A stretch of 64,000 nt of DNA. Origin: a virus. This document shows positions 24,736 to 33,207 of the stretch, piece by piece (the first letter of the stretch is position 1; each line of letters begins with the position of its first letter). The translations under genes were made by a program, and so were the position numbers. The DNA is taken from IMG/VR virus record IMGVR_UViG_3300030202_003189, positions 22,739-86,738 of that record, one strand, 5' to 3'. The notes under the pieces are model-generated. The model searched no databases. It was not told the DNA's origin and saw nothing but the letters and a program-made list of their open reading frames with translations.

Positions 24736-25809
24736 ATGAGTAAAATTAAACTAGAGTATATTTGGTTGGATGGTTATAACCCAGAACAAAACATAAGAAG
24801 TAAGACTAAAATACTTGACGTAAAAGAATTAGATGGTGGAATTCTAGCACAAAATCTACCGGTGTGGTCTTTTGATGGTAGTTCTACAAAACAAGCGGCA
24901 GGAGATAATTCAGATTGTCTACTCCAACCGGTACACCTTATTAAAGACCCAACCAGAAACGAAGGTTATATCGTTTTATGTGAGGTATTAAATGCCGATT
25001 GGACTCCACATAAGAGTAATACACGACATAAATTAAGAGAATTAGAGAGGGTGGCTAAAAAACACAAGTTTTGGTTTGCTTTTGAACAGGAGTATGTATT
25101 AACTAATATACAGGGGAGGCCGTTAGGGTTTCCAACTATAGGATACCCAAAACCACAGGGAGAATTTTATTGTGGTCTTGGTTCAGAAAATGTAGAAGGA
25201 AGAGATGTGGTAGAAGAACACTTAGACTTATGTTTAGAGGCTGGTCTAGATATTACCGGAATAAACGCAGAAGTAATGATTGGACAATGGGAATACCAAC
25301 TCATGGGCAAAGATTCTCCTCTTAAGTCAGCTGACGACCTAATACTATCAAGATATCTTCTAATAAAATGTATGGAAAGATTCCAAGTAACGGTAGATTG
25401 GAAACCTAAACCAATTGAGGGCGATTGGAATGGTTCCGGGATGCATGTTAATTTTTCAACCAAGGAAACTAGAGAAAAGGGTGGAAAAGAGATGTTTGAT
25501 GATATTTGTGAGAGTCTAGGTTTATACCATAAAGAACACATAGAGGTTTATGGAAACGATAATGATAAGAGATTAACTGGACTACATGAGACTCAATCCA
25601 TAGAAAAGTTTAGTCACGGAGTAAGTGATAGAGGTGCAAGTATTAGAATACCAATATCGACAGTTAAAAATAACTGGAAGGGTTATCTAGAAGATAGAAG
25701 ACCAGCAAGTAATGGAGACCCGTACCTAATCATTGAAAAGTTAGTTTCGACTGTTTCAACATCCTTAACTAGTAAAGAAAAACAGAAATCTTTAGTCTTG
25801 AAAAAATAA
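24736..25809 (+). CDS. glnII: type II (eukaryote-like) glutamine synthetase
   Basis: 357 aa, the usual length of GSII enzymes, which make glutamine from glutamate, ammonia and ATP. The N-terminal beta-Grasp domain has IWLDGYN and VWSFDGSST. The catalytic domain shows FAFEQEYVL (about residue 115, metal-binding Glu residues), GINAEVMIGQWEYQ (about 175-188), NGSGMHVNFS (about 232-241), NDKRLTGLHET (about 275) and RGASIRIP (about 300). All key residues appear intact, so it is probably active. No capsid-targeting leader and no late octamer, so it is likely an intracellular metabolic gene. It could raise glutamine for nucleotide synthesis or change nitrogen signalling. Rare in phages as far as I know. 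Confidence 0.92.
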   Translation: MSKIKLEYIWLDGYNPEQNIRSKTKILDVKELDGGILAQNLPVWSFDGSSTKQAAGDNSDCLLQPVHLIKDPTRNEGYIVLCEVLNADWTPHKSNTRHKLRELERVAKKHKFWFAFEQEYVLTNIQGRPLGFPTIGYPKPQGEFYCGLGSENVEGRDVVEEHLDLCLEAGLDITGINAEVMIGQWEYQLMGKDSPLKSADDLILSRYLLIKCMERFQVTVDWKPKPIEGDWNGSGMHVNFSTKETREKGGKEMFDDICESLGLYHKEHIEVYGNDNDKRLTGLHETQSIEKFSHGVSDRGASIRIPISTVKNNWKGYLEDRRPASNGDPYLIIEKLVSTVSTSLTSKEKQKSLVLKK

Positions 25810-25824
25810 AGATAAATTATCTGA

Positions 25825-25832
25825 TATTTATC
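25825..25832 (+). promoter_or_regulatory. late-type promoter TATTTATC
   Basis: TATTTATC followed by 5 nt and ATG at 25838; one mismatch. It separates the DHH gene from the preceding glutamine synthetase gene. Confidence 0.55.
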
Positions 25833-25837
25833 TTTAT

Positions 25838-27241
25838 ATGAAACGAGTAAAACTAACCGAGTTTGAGATACATAGTTTAATAGATAGAGTTCTATTAAAA
25901 GAAACTGGTATTCGAGATATTAAGAAATTGGCTCAAAGATATCCTAAAGCTGAAATATATTTTCACCAAGATACTGATGGGGTTGCGACCGCAATCGCAA
26001 TGAGAGAATACTTAAAAAATAACGGTATAGAAACCGTGGATTCTCATGTTATACAATATGGGGAAAAGGAATTTCAAGTAAAGAAACCAGACGCAACGGG
26101 TGATGTTATGCCAGTTCTTGTAGATTTTGCACACGGTAAGCCACAATTCACAATCCATACTGATCACCATGACTCTCAGTCTGGGGTAGAAAAAGATACC
26201 TCAACGCAGTTTCGAGGTGCGAGATCAAATGTAGAGACTATTTCTCAAGTGGTTAGTCCTAGTGATATTTTTTCTAATGAGGATATCGCAATGATATCAG
26301 CGGTTGATTCTGCGGATTTTGTTAAACACGGTATAAAACCTGAAGACGTTATGAACTTTATGTTAAATATAGATAAACAGAAACCATCTTCAGAAAATAA
26401 AAAAATGATAGGACTTCTAACCAATAAGTTGTTATTGGCTTATAAAAATAAACCTGACTTTTTAGAAAGTTTAGTGATGAATTCCTCACCTTCACTCCTA
26501 AACATATTAATTAATATTAAAAAAATAGCGGCAGAAAAAGGATACGCAACACCAGAAGAGATGTTACAAAATCAAACAGATTACATTGAGCGACAAAAAA
26601 GTAGTGACAAGGTTAAGTATGAAGACGGTATTATTTCACAATACGGAGGTGGGTATTTAATGAAACCAGGATCGTACGATCGTTACGTACCATTTAAGAA
26701 TCATCCAGACGCTAATTTCTTTGTAATTGCGTGGCCAATGGGGTTAGTTCAAGCCTCATGTAATCCGTTTAAGGAAGAGAGAAGTCTAAAAGGTATTAAT
26801 TTAGGTGATATCGCTCAAGAAGTGTTAAATGAATATAGAACCGTTTTAGAAAATGAAAAGATAACAATAGATAGAATAAAATGGACTAGTGAACGTAAAA
26901 CAGAAGAATTTAGTTCTGGGTTTGGTTTAGCTGACCTTAAGGCTTTTTATGGGGACAATATAAAAGGAATAGACTTAAATAAAGATTCTAGTTATGTTAA
27001 TCTTTTTAAGAATATTATGGATAAACCACAAAATAAACTTTCTAATAAACAACAAAAAATCTTAAAAACTGGTTGGGTTTCTGCTTGGGACATTATCCAA
27101 GCAAATTCTGGAGGACATAAATGTATAACTAATATCAGCGGAATAATGTATTTACCTAAAGAAATGAAGAAAGACATGTTGGTAGGGTTTCAACAAGGTA
27201 TAATCTCAGTCCTCAAGGAAAGAATCAAAAACCAAAAATAA
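25838..27241 (+). CDS. DHH-family phosphoesterase with capsid-targeting leader
   Basis: 467 aa. The DHH superfamily (RecJ, NrnA, PDE-type Mn-dependent phosphoesterases) is shown by HQDTDGVATA near residue 42-51 (motif I), LVDFAHG near 92 (motif II) and HTDHHDSQ near 106-113 (the DHH motif), followed by AVDSADF near 153 (motif IV). The leader KRVKLTEFEIHSLIDRVLLKE ends LLKE (E22), as in head-packaged proteins. The C-terminal half has GGHK near residue 425, as in DHHA1-type domains. Substrate could be ssDNA, nanoRNA or a cyclic dinucleotide. If packaged it would act at the very start of infection; cleavage of cyclic signals in host defence is an attractive but untested idea. It converges with 27206-27805, overlapping by 36 nt. 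Confidence 0.85.
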   Translation: MKRVKLTEFEIHSLIDRVLLKETGIRDIKKLAQRYPKAEIYFHQDTDGVATAIAMREYLKNNGIETVDSHVIQYGEKEFQVKKPDATGDVMPVLVDFAHGKPQFTIHTDHHDSQSGVEKDTSTQFRGARSNVETISQVVSPSDIFSNEDIAMISAVDSADFVKHGIKPEDVMNFMLNIDKQKPSSENKKMIGLLTNKLLLAYKNKPDFLESLVMNSSPSLLNILINIKKIAAEKGYATPEEMLQNQTDYIERQKSSDKVKYEDGIISQYGGGYLMKPGSYDRYVPFKNHPDANFFVIAWPMGLVQASCNPFKEERSLKGINLGDIAQEVLNEYRTVLENEKITIDRIKWTSERKTEEFSSGFGLADLKAFYGDNIKGIDLNKDSSYVNLFKNIMDKPQNKLSNKQQKILKTGWVSAWDIIQANSGGHKCITNISGIMYLPKEMKKDMLVGFQQGIISVLKERIKNQK

Positions 27242-27805
27242 ATAAGGGTCTACTTTTTGTCCTTTAACACTAATTTCATAATGTAGGTGTTGTCCTGTTG
27301 ACGAACCAGTACTTCCACATTTTCCTAGTGGCGTTCCTTTATTAACAAATTGTCCTCTTTTTACAAAAATTCTAGAAAGATGTGCGTACTTACTGGAGTA
27401 CCCTAGTGTATGGTCAATTATCACACACTTACCGTATCCAGAGTTCCATCCAGACATTGTTACGACTCCCATTCCTGTGGCAAATACGGTGTCCCACCGT
27501 GTTCCTTTTAAGTCAATACCAGAATGCATTCTCCAACCACCTCCAAAAGGAGTTCTTCTAAATCCAAAATCTGAAGATATATGTATGGTGTCAAGAGGGG
27601 ATCCTAGGGGTAATGAATCTAAAGCGGTTTGATATACTTTATTTATACTATCTACTTGGTGTTTGAATAGGGTTTTTTCCACCTCTAAATCTAAAGTTAA
27701 ATTTTCTACATTTGTTTGAAACTTTTGGGTTTGATTCGTCGTATAATACAACAGACACCCCAATAAAGAAATTGTTATCACTGTTCTGAATGTCTTTTTA
27801 CTCAT
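27206..27805 (-). CDS. M23-family peptidase, membrane-anchored (candidate lysis enzyme)
   Basis: 199 aa. Residues about 7-23 form one membrane anchor or signal (TVITISLLGCLLYYTT), then a short coiled coil (about 30-60). The LytM/M23 domain carries HSGIDLKG (HxxxD, about 95-99) and HLHYE (HxH, about 171-173), with the intervening His (AHLSRI); zinc ligands are intact. M23 enzymes cut peptidoglycan cross-links. In a phage, export to the periplasm suggests a role in lysis or, less likely, wall remodelling. It lies on the minus strand opposite a host-type promoter region at 27806-27871 shared with the gene at 27872. The 36-nt overlap with the DHH gene indicates dense packing. Confidence 0.85.
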   Translation of the reverse strand: MSKKTFRTVITISLLGCLLYYTTNQTQKFQTNVENLTLDLEVEKTLFKHQVDSINKVYQTALDSLPLGSPLDTIHISSDFGFRRTPFGGGWRMHSGIDLKGTRWDTVFATGMGVVTMSGWNSGYGKCVIIDHTLGYSSKYAHLSRIFVKRGQFVNKGTPLGKCGSTGSSTGQHLHYEISVKGQKVDPYLFLVFDSFLED

Positions 27806-27809
27806 TTAA

Positions 27810-27841
27810 TTTGGTATTATCAACTATTTATTGTATCTTTG
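27810..27841 (+). promoter_or_regulatory. Bacteroidota-type promoter (TTTG-N20-TATCTTTG)
   Basis: TTTG at 27810-27813 and TATCTTTG at 27834-27841, spaced 20 nt, matching the -33 TTTG / -7 TAnnTTTG promoter of the Bacteroidota housekeeping sigma factor. The expected start lies about 25 nt before the ATG at 27872. This suggests host-polymerase (early) transcription. Confidence 0.65.
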
Positions 27842-27871
27842 TACTAATATTAATCACTTAAAATAAATACT

Positions 27872-28129
27872 ATGTTTGAATACATCCTTTACTACCTTCT
27901 AGTTTCAGCTTTAATTATGACTTACTTCGTTCAAGTTAATGAAAAAATGATATACGACGCTTATGTGAGATTCGAAGAGAAGAGAGGAGAAACTCCAAGT
28001 AAAGGATGGTTCAATTTTTATATATTCATTCAATATGTTAAATCTCCAGTTTACAGCCCTTTAATCCTTGTTAATATTTTATTAGGTGGAGGAGGAAAGA
28101 TACTAGAAGAAGACAGAAATGAAGCATAA
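27872..28129 (+). CDS. small N-terminally membrane-anchored protein
   Basis: 85 aa. Residues about 2-20 form a transmembrane helix (FEYILYYLLVSALIMTYF) and residues about 47-73 a second, weaker hydrophobic stretch (WFNFYIFIQYVKSPVYSPLI). Ends EDRNEA. Single gene between a host-type promoter and a strong terminator, an arrangement typical of an early accessory gene. No family recognised. Confidence 0.6.
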   Translation: MFEYILYYLLVSALIMTYFVQVNEKMIYDAYVRFEEKRGETPSKGWFNFYIFIQYVKSPVYSPLILVNILLGGGGKILEEDRNEA

Positions 28130-28156
28130 AAAAAACCCCGAAAGGGGTTTTTTATT
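28128..28156. terminator. strong terminator, probably bidirectional
   Basis: AACCCC-GAAA-GGGGTT stem with A-run and T-run flanks between the convergent genes at 27872-28129 and 28176-28724. Confidence 0.88.
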
Positions 28157-28175
28157 TTAATATTATTTCTATTGT

Positions 28176-28724
28176 CTAAAAATCGTCAAAATAAGTTTTT
28201 GAAGGACCAAACTCACAACTATCGGCATTACCTTCTTCACAACCTTCCGCTTTTTTATTCGTAATAGGTTTTAAGTCAGCTAATTGTGAATATAACCATT
28301 CCGGATCCACTTTTCTTTGTGATTGTCCAGAACCTACGTAAGTCCCAATAACTGTCATAGTGTTATATAATCTAATAATACTATTCTTAATCATATCACC
28401 AACTTGAGTCTCCTTCCACATTTCGTGAGCTTTTTCAAGACTCTTAATTATCTCCTCAATACCACTAGCAGCAGATGATCCTGGATTTCTACCTCCAGCC
28501 CACTCTGATTGATCTTCAGTAAGTAGCGGAGTGTAGTTTCTAAGGTTTAGTGGATATCCCTCTTTTATAATCCCAATTCTAATTTTATTGTATATATTAT
28601 TAACATCTTCCGTTAACGCTCTCCAATTTAATTGTGGTGTTCCAGAGGTAATTCTTTTTCCTCTATTAAGTGATTCGGAGATTAATTTTTGTAAGTCTTT
28701 CTTCTTTACGATAGTTTTTACCAT
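28176..28724 (-). CDS. putative head-packaged protein (182 aa)
   Basis: The basic leader VKTIVKKKDLQKLISESLNR ends in LISE (E17). The mature part is mostly helical (SGIEEIIKSLEKAHEMWKE, NSIIRLYNTMTVIGTYVGSG), with a few Cys near the end (EGCEEGNADSCEFG). No catalytic motif. A TATTTATT element lies 14 nt upstream of the ATG. Family unknown. Confidence 0.65.
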   Translation of the reverse strand: MVKTIVKKKDLQKLISESLNRGKRITSGTPQLNWRALTEDVNNIYNKIRIGIIKEGYPLNLRNYTPLLTEDQSEWAGGRNPGSSAASGIEEIIKSLEKAHEMWKETQVGDMIKNSIIRLYNTMTVIGTYVGSGQSQRKVDPEWLYSQLADLKPITNKKAEGCEEGNADSCEFGPSKTYFDDF

Positions 28725-28738
28725 GGTTTTGTTTTATT

Positions 28739-28746
28739 AATAAATA
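28739..28746 (-). promoter_or_regulatory. late-type promoter TATTTATT, 14-nt leader class
   Basis: Minus-strand TATTTATT followed by 14 nt (A/C-rich) before ATG at 28724. It belongs to the short-leader group also seen before 32700, 39529, 41375, 54238 and 57709. Confidence 0.5.
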
Positions 28747-28768
28747 TTGCAAATGTTAAGAATGTGCC

Positions 28769-31222
28769 TTAACTCACCTTAACTTTTATTTTATTTGTTT
28801 TTTTATCGTAACTTAATGATAGTGTTGATCCCTTTTTAACAGAAGATCTTAACATTTCTTCGGCTATGGCATCTTCTAGATAATTAGAAATTGCTCTATT
28901 CATTGGTCTAGCACCATACTTATCACTATATCCCTTTTTCATTACAAGATCTTTTGCGCTTTTATTGACCTTAATAGTGTAACCCATTTCTAACATTCTC
29001 TCTTTAAGGAACCCTAAATGTACTTCTAGTATCTTAGAAATATTATCTTTTGAGAGTTTATTGAAAACTACAATATCGTCTAACCTATTAATAAATTCAG
29101 GATTGAATCTCTTCTTCAAATTCTTGTCAATTATTGATTGTACTCTTTCTTCATAGTAGTCATCACTATTTGAAGTTCTAAATCCTACACCTTCTCCAAA
29201 ATCGTCTACTTCTCTCATACCGATATTTGAGGTTAAAACAACTAAACAATTTCTAAAATTAACTTTTCTTCCCATCCCATCTGTCATAAACCCATCATCT
29301 AAAAGTTGTAATAAAGAGTGAAATATATCCGGATGTGCTTTTTCCACCTCATCAAAAAGTACCAAAGAATACGGTTTACGTCTAACTTTTTCGGTTAATT
29401 GTCCCCCTTCATTGTATCCAACATAACCCGGAGGTGAACCTATCATTTTTGTTGCTGCAAACTTCTCAGCGTATTCCGACATATCTACCCTAATTAAAGA
29501 ATCCTCACTACCAAAAACTTCAAGAGCTAGTTGATTTGCTAATTCTGTTTTTCCAACACCTGTTGGACCCAAAAACATAAAACTACCTATTGGTTTATTA
29601 GGATTTTTAATACCGACTCTATTTCTTCTTAAAGATTTACAAACCTTATCAATTGCCAAATCTTGTCCGATAATCGAAGATTTTAGTACTTTATCTATAT
29701 CTAATAGTTTTTGGGACTCATCCTCACTAAGTTTAGTGACTGGGATATTAGTACTTGTAGATATAACCTTTAATATTTGTTCTTCGTCGACAATTGATCG
29801 GTCGTTCTGTAATTGGGTTTCCCAATGATCCACAAAGTTTTTTAAGTCAGTTTTTAGAGTTTTTTCTTTATCCCTAAGACTGGCAGCTTTTTCATATTGT
29901 TGTGAAATAACCACTTTATTTTTCTCTTCTTTTATCTGATCAATCTGCTTCTCAACCTCCTCGATTCTTTTAGGTGGTTGAGCATGAACAGCAACACTCG
30001 CCCCAGCTTCATCCAAAACATCTATCGCTTTATCTGGAAAATTTCTATCAGTAATGTATCTTTCAGATAACTCAACACACTTAATTATTGCTTCTTTAGT
30101 GTAAGATACTTTATGGTAATCTTCGTAGGTTTCTTTTATATTATTTAATATGGTAAGAGTTTCTTTTTTTGTTGGAGGATCAATCATAACTTTCTGAAAT
30201 CTTCTTTCTAAAGCACCATCCTTCTCAATGTGTTCTCTATATTCATCAAGAGTTGTTGCTCCAATACACTGTATTTGACCTCTAGAAAGGGCCGGTTTTA
30301 AGATATTGGCGGCGTCCATTGATCCGGAAGAATTCCCTGCCCCTACCATAGTGTGTAACTCGTCAATGAACATAATTATATCTTTATCGCCTCTTACTTC
30401 ATCTAATAATCCTTTTATTCGTTCCTCAAACTGACCTCGATATTTAGTACCCGCCACTAAAGAAGTTAAATCTAAAGAAACTACTCTTTTACCCATTAAG
30501 GGGCGAGGACACTTTTTCGTTATAATCTTAGTGGCCAATCCGTCAACAATTGAAGATTTCCCAACTCCTGGGTCCCCAATAAGAACAGGATTATTTTTCT
30601 TTCTTCTACTTAATATTTGTGCAATTCTATCTACTTCTTTTTCTCGCCCAATGACAGTGTCTAGTTTTCCATTTCTTGCTTCTTCTGTAACATCTAGACT
30701 AAAAGCATCTAAAATTGGTGTTCCACTCTTTTCTGTTGGGGTTTTTCCTGAGGGAGCTCCCTCCTCTTGACCAAACGGTTCTTCATTATACATCATACTC
30801 ATACTTATTAATTCTTTTTTATAGGTTTTATATTCGACTCCAAATTTAAGCAAAAAACGCGAGACTCCCGAGCTTTTTTGTGCTAAAATTGATAACATTA
30901 AATGATGGGAGTTTATTTTGTTATCTTTTAACAGTTTTCTTTCATCATTAACATGATCTAGAATTGATTGGGCGTCAGTGGTAAAAGGAATGACCATACG
31001 CAATTCCCGGTTCTCTGTGTCAATTGTTAATAACTCCTCTAATAAGGTAGTTATAGAGTCTAAATCTAACCCCAAATTCAATAATAGCTCACATGAGCTA
31101 TTCCTCTCATGTTTTAGTATTCCCATGAATAAATGAATAGGTCTAATATATTCTGACTTATAAACGGTTGCAACGTCTAGACCAGTTCTTATGATTTCTT
31201 TCAATGGATATAATTCTTTCAT
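28769..31222 (-). CDS. clpC: ClpC-type AAA+ unfoldase
   Basis: 817 aa, normal ClpC length. It has an N-terminal double Clp-N domain (about 1-140), D1 AAA+ with Walker [10 protein letters not shown] (about 217) and Walker [11 protein letters not shown], and a ClpC-type middle domain with the UVR-like [13 protein letters not shown] (about 440). D2 AAA+ follows with GPTGVGKTE (about 551), Walker [12 protein letters not shown] and arginine-finger region FINRLDD. The tripeptide VGF near residue 677 sits where ClpC carries its ClpP-docking loop, so this unfoldase can probably bind host ClpP and feed it substrates. Phage Clp ATPases are uncommon; roles could be host protein turnover, virion protein remodelling or defence removal. 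Its upstream TATATTTG is host-like. It stands alone on the minus strand. Confidence 0.93.
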   Translation of the reverse strand: MKELYPLKEIIRTGLDVATVYKSEYIRPIHLFMGILKHERNSSCELLLNLGLDLDSITTLLEELLTIDTENRELRMVIPFTTDAQSILDHVNDERKLLKDNKINSHHLMLSILAQKSSGVSRFLLKFGVEYKTYKKELISMSMMYNEEPFGQEEGAPSGKTPTEKSGTPILDAFSLDVTEEARNGKLDTVIGREKEVDRIAQILSRRKKNNPVLIGDPGVGKSSIVDGLATKIITKKCPRPLMGKRVVSLDLTSLVAGTKYRGQFEERIKGLLDEVRGDKDIIMFIDELHTMVGAGNSSGSMDAANILKPALSRGQIQCIGATTLDEYREHIEKDGALERRFQKVMIDPPTKKETLTILNNIKETYEDYHKVSYTKEAIIKCVELSERYITDRNFPDKAIDVLDEAGASVAVHAQPPKRIEEVEKQIDQIKEEKNKVVISQQYEKAASLRDKEKTLKTDLKNFVDHWETQLQNDRSIVDEEQILKVISTSTNIPVTKLSEDESQKLLDIDKVLKSSIIGQDLAIDKVCKSLRRNRVGIKNPNKPIGSFMFLGPTGVGKTELANQLALEVFGSEDSLIRVDMSEYAEKFAATKMIGSPPGYVGYNEGGQLTEKVRRKPYSLVLFDEVEKAHPDIFHSLLQLLDDGFMTDGMGRKVNFRNCLVVLTSNIGMREVDDFGEGVGFRTSNSDDYYEERVQSIIDKNLKKRFNPEFINRLDDIVVFNKLSKDNISKILEVHLGFLKERMLEMGYTIKVNKSAKDLVMKKGYSDKYGARPMNRAISNYLEDAIAEEMLRSSVKKGSTLSLSYDKKTNKIKVKVS

Positions 31223-31227
31223 ATAAT

Positions 31228-31235
31228 CAAATATA
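31228..31235 (-). promoter_or_regulatory. possible Bacteroidota-type -7 element (TATATTTG) for clpC
   Basis: Minus-strand TATATTTG fits TAnnTTTG and lies 5 nt before the clpC start codon. No clear -33 TTTG at the right distance. Confidence 0.4.
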
Positions 31236-31307
31236 GTAATAAAGTATCTTTAATAAAGAATTTATTTATTAAAGAAAATTAGTATTATTAAATAAATACT
31301 TATTATT

Positions 31308-31541
31308 ATGATAGACCCTATAACCAAAGACAAGAGTAAAATATATAAAAAGATTGAGTTACTCGTTAAAACGAAAGGTACACAAAGTCAATATAAATTA
31401 ACTTATGAAAATTCCGCGATGTTAATATCTGGTAATTTTATAATAATAATATCACTTAAAGAAGGACACCAAGAAGGAGAAATATATAATTTAGATGACA
31501 TTAAGTCTTATCGAACTAACCTAGAAAAAATAGTATTATAA
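31308..31541 (+). CDS. small hypothetical protein (77 aa)
   Basis: A small alpha/beta-type protein (KSKIYKKIELLVKTKGT, AMLISGNFIIIISLKEG), basic, without leader or membrane segment (the run FIIIISL looks like a buried strand). It is divergent from clpC; the 31223-31307 gap is AT-rich. The next gene starts 1 nt after its stop. No family recognised. Confidence 0.58.
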   Translation: MIDPITKDKSKIYKKIELLVKTKGTQSQYKLTYENSAMLISGNFIIIISLKEGHQEGEIYNLDDIKSYRTNLEKIVL

Positions 31542-31542
31542 T

Positions 31543-31890
31543 ATGTTAATAAAAAAAGTTACAGAAAAAAAAGACGTAATAGAATCGTATTATAATTCTT
31601 CTAATATACTTAAGTCAGTTTACCATGTAGACACTAAAGATTTAGACGTAGTGTTCAAAAGAGGGGCGGTATATCGTTATGTGGATGTTCCCCTCAAGTT
31701 ATTTGAACAGTTTGAAAGAGATCAAAGTCAAGGAAAATTCCTTAATAAAAGAATTAAGGATACCTACACAACTAATAAAGTGGCCGATGTTAATACACAA
31801 CAATTAGTAGAGTCTATAAATAAGATGATACAAAGAGATGGTAAGATAAACTCAATTATAGGAAATTCTACAGACACTGAAGTAAACTAA
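31543..31890 (+). CDS. KTSC-domain protein
   Basis: 115 aa. Residues about 15-75 match the KTSC domain: YYNSSNILKSVYHV, LDVVFKRGAVYRYVDVP, and GKFLNKRIKDTY near the end. This small beta-rich domain is found alone in many bacteria and phages and next to lysyl-tRNA synthetase; it may bind nucleic acid, but no activity is established. It is probably co-transcribed with the gene just upstream. Confidence 0.75.
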   Translation: MLIKKVTEKKDVIESYYNSSNILKSVYHVDTKDLDVVFKRGAVYRYVDVPLKLFEQFERDQSQGKFLNKRIKDTYTTNKVADVNTQQLVESINKMIQRDGKINSIIGNSTDTEVN

Positions 31891-31903
31891 TTAATTTATT
31901 TAA

Positions 31904-31911
31904 TATTTATA
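31904..31911 (+). promoter_or_regulatory. late-type promoter TATTTATA, 4 nt before ATG
   Basis: TATTTATA, spacer GTAT, ATG at 31916; perfect copy of the recurring arrangement. Confidence 0.7.
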
Positions 31912-31915
31912 GTAT

Positions 31916-32671
31916 ATGGAAGACTATAATTTAGACAAAGCATCCTCAAGTACATTACAGGATAATAATACCCTTTCCCCAGAAGTGTGGAATGAAGAAG
32001 GGGATTCATATATCATGAAACCAGAAATTCGTGAGAGATTAATAGAAATTGCGGATGACTTTTATGAATTTCTTAAAGTGGATGTTGGATTGATGGATAT
32101 TACACTTACCGGTAGTTTATCAAACTACAACTACTCAAAATATTCAGATTTCGACCTTCATTTAATTATTGATTATAATAAAGTAGATGCTGACCATGAA
32201 TTAGTTGATGATTTTTTTAATATGAAAAAGACTATTTGGAATACAAGACATGATATAACAATTAAAGACTTCGATGTTGAGGTTTATGCTCAAGACGTAA
32301 ATGAGCCTCACCACTCAACTGGAGTTTATTCCGTTAAAGATGACGAATGGATAGTCGAACCTAAGAAAGAAGAAGTAAAAGTAGATAAGAATGAGGTTTA
32401 TAAGAAATCAAAATCTTGGTCTAAACAAATAGACAATATAGAAAAGTTCTATAAAAAGGGAAAATATGATAAGGTCATTGGATTAGTAGATAAACTGAAA
32501 GAAAAATTAAAGAATTATCGATCAATCGGATTAGATAAAAAGGGAGAGTATGCGATTGAAAATTTAGTGTTCAAAGTACTAAGGAGAAGTGGGTATATTG
32601 GTCGGTTAAATGATATGAAAGAGGATTCATATGATGAAAAGATGACAATAAAAGAATATAACAGAAAATAA
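31916..32671 (+). CDS. nucleotidyltransferase-fold protein
   Basis: 251 aa. Residues about 66-85 carry LTGSLSNYNYSKYSDFDLHL, the GS...DxD signature of the polymerase-beta nucleotidyltransferase superfamily, and KDFDVEVYAQD near 123 provides the third acidic residue. The C-terminal half is charged and helical (KKSKSWSKQIDNIEKFYKK). Such minimal NTases act on nucleic acids, small molecules or as toxins modifying tRNA or protein, and the target here is unknown. No (L/I)xE leader is evident, but expression is from a perfect late promoter. Confidence 0.75.
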   Translation: MEDYNLDKASSSTLQDNNTLSPEVWNEEGDSYIMKPEIRERLIEIADDFYEFLKVDVGLMDITLTGSLSNYNYSKYSDFDLHLIIDYNKVDADHELVDDFFNMKKTIWNTRHDITIKDFDVEVYAQDVNEPHHSTGVYSVKDDEWIVEPKKEEVKVDKNEVYKKSKSWSKQIDNIEKFYKKGKYDKVIGLVDKLKEKLKNYRSIGLDKKGEYAIENLVFKVLRRSGYIGRLNDMKEDSYDEKMTIKEYNRK

Positions 32672-32674
32672 ACA

Positions 32675-32682
32675 TATTTATA
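32675..32682 (+). promoter_or_regulatory. late-type promoter TATTTATA, 17-nt leader
   Basis: TATTTATA followed by a 17-nt A-rich leader and ATG at 32700. The first of the head-region genes with this longer spacing. Confidence 0.55.
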
Positions 32683-32699
32683 TAAAAAGAATTAAATAG

Positions 32700-33197
32700 A
32701 TGGCAAGTAACGCATGGAATAATTATTACGGAAGTTTACCTCAATATCTTATTGATTTGGGGGCTTTAACTATAGGAACTACTGGAGGCACTGCTTCATA
32801 CGGGGCTCTAGATATCGACCTAACACACAAACCTTATAGTGGTTTTGTTTGTACTGACCTATATTTACAAATACCAGCAGTTGTTGGTCAAATAACTACT
32901 TCTCAAACAGTGGCTGGCGGATTGGGTACTGCAGGGATAACATTAACTGTACCAGCAGAAGGGTTAAGATGGACTTTTAATGGAGGGTCTATTAGATCTT
33001 ACACTGCCGGCGAATTAGCCGCTGGGTGTTTCTGTCCTAATCCATGTAGTATAGAAGGTACTACATTCGAAATGCAACCATTGGGAGCTGGGGCGGCTAA
33101 GAGAGTAAGACAAGTCAACCAAGCGGGTCAATCTGAAACACTTATTGGTGGTGGTTCATTTAATAACACAACTTGGCCAGGACAAGGAACAATATAA
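32700..33197 (+). CDS. putative beta-rich virion protein (165 aa)
   Basis: A Gly/Thr/Ala-rich protein with short beta-strand periodicity (ITTSQTVAGGLGTAGITLTV, LRWTFNGGSIRSYTAG) and CFCPNPC near residue 110. The composition fits a capsid decoration, neck or fibre-type protein. No family recognised. It lies upstream of the head genes on the same strand. Confidence 0.6.
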   Translation: MASNAWNNYYGSLPQYLIDLGALTIGTTGGTASYGALDIDLTHKPYSGFVCTDLYLQIPAVVGQITTSQTVAGGLGTAGITLTVPAEGLRWTFNGGSIRSYTAGELAAGCFCPNPCSIEGTTFEMQPLGAGAAKRVRQVNQAGQSETLIGGGSFNNTTWPGQGTI

Positions 33198-33207
33198 AAA
33201 TAGATAG

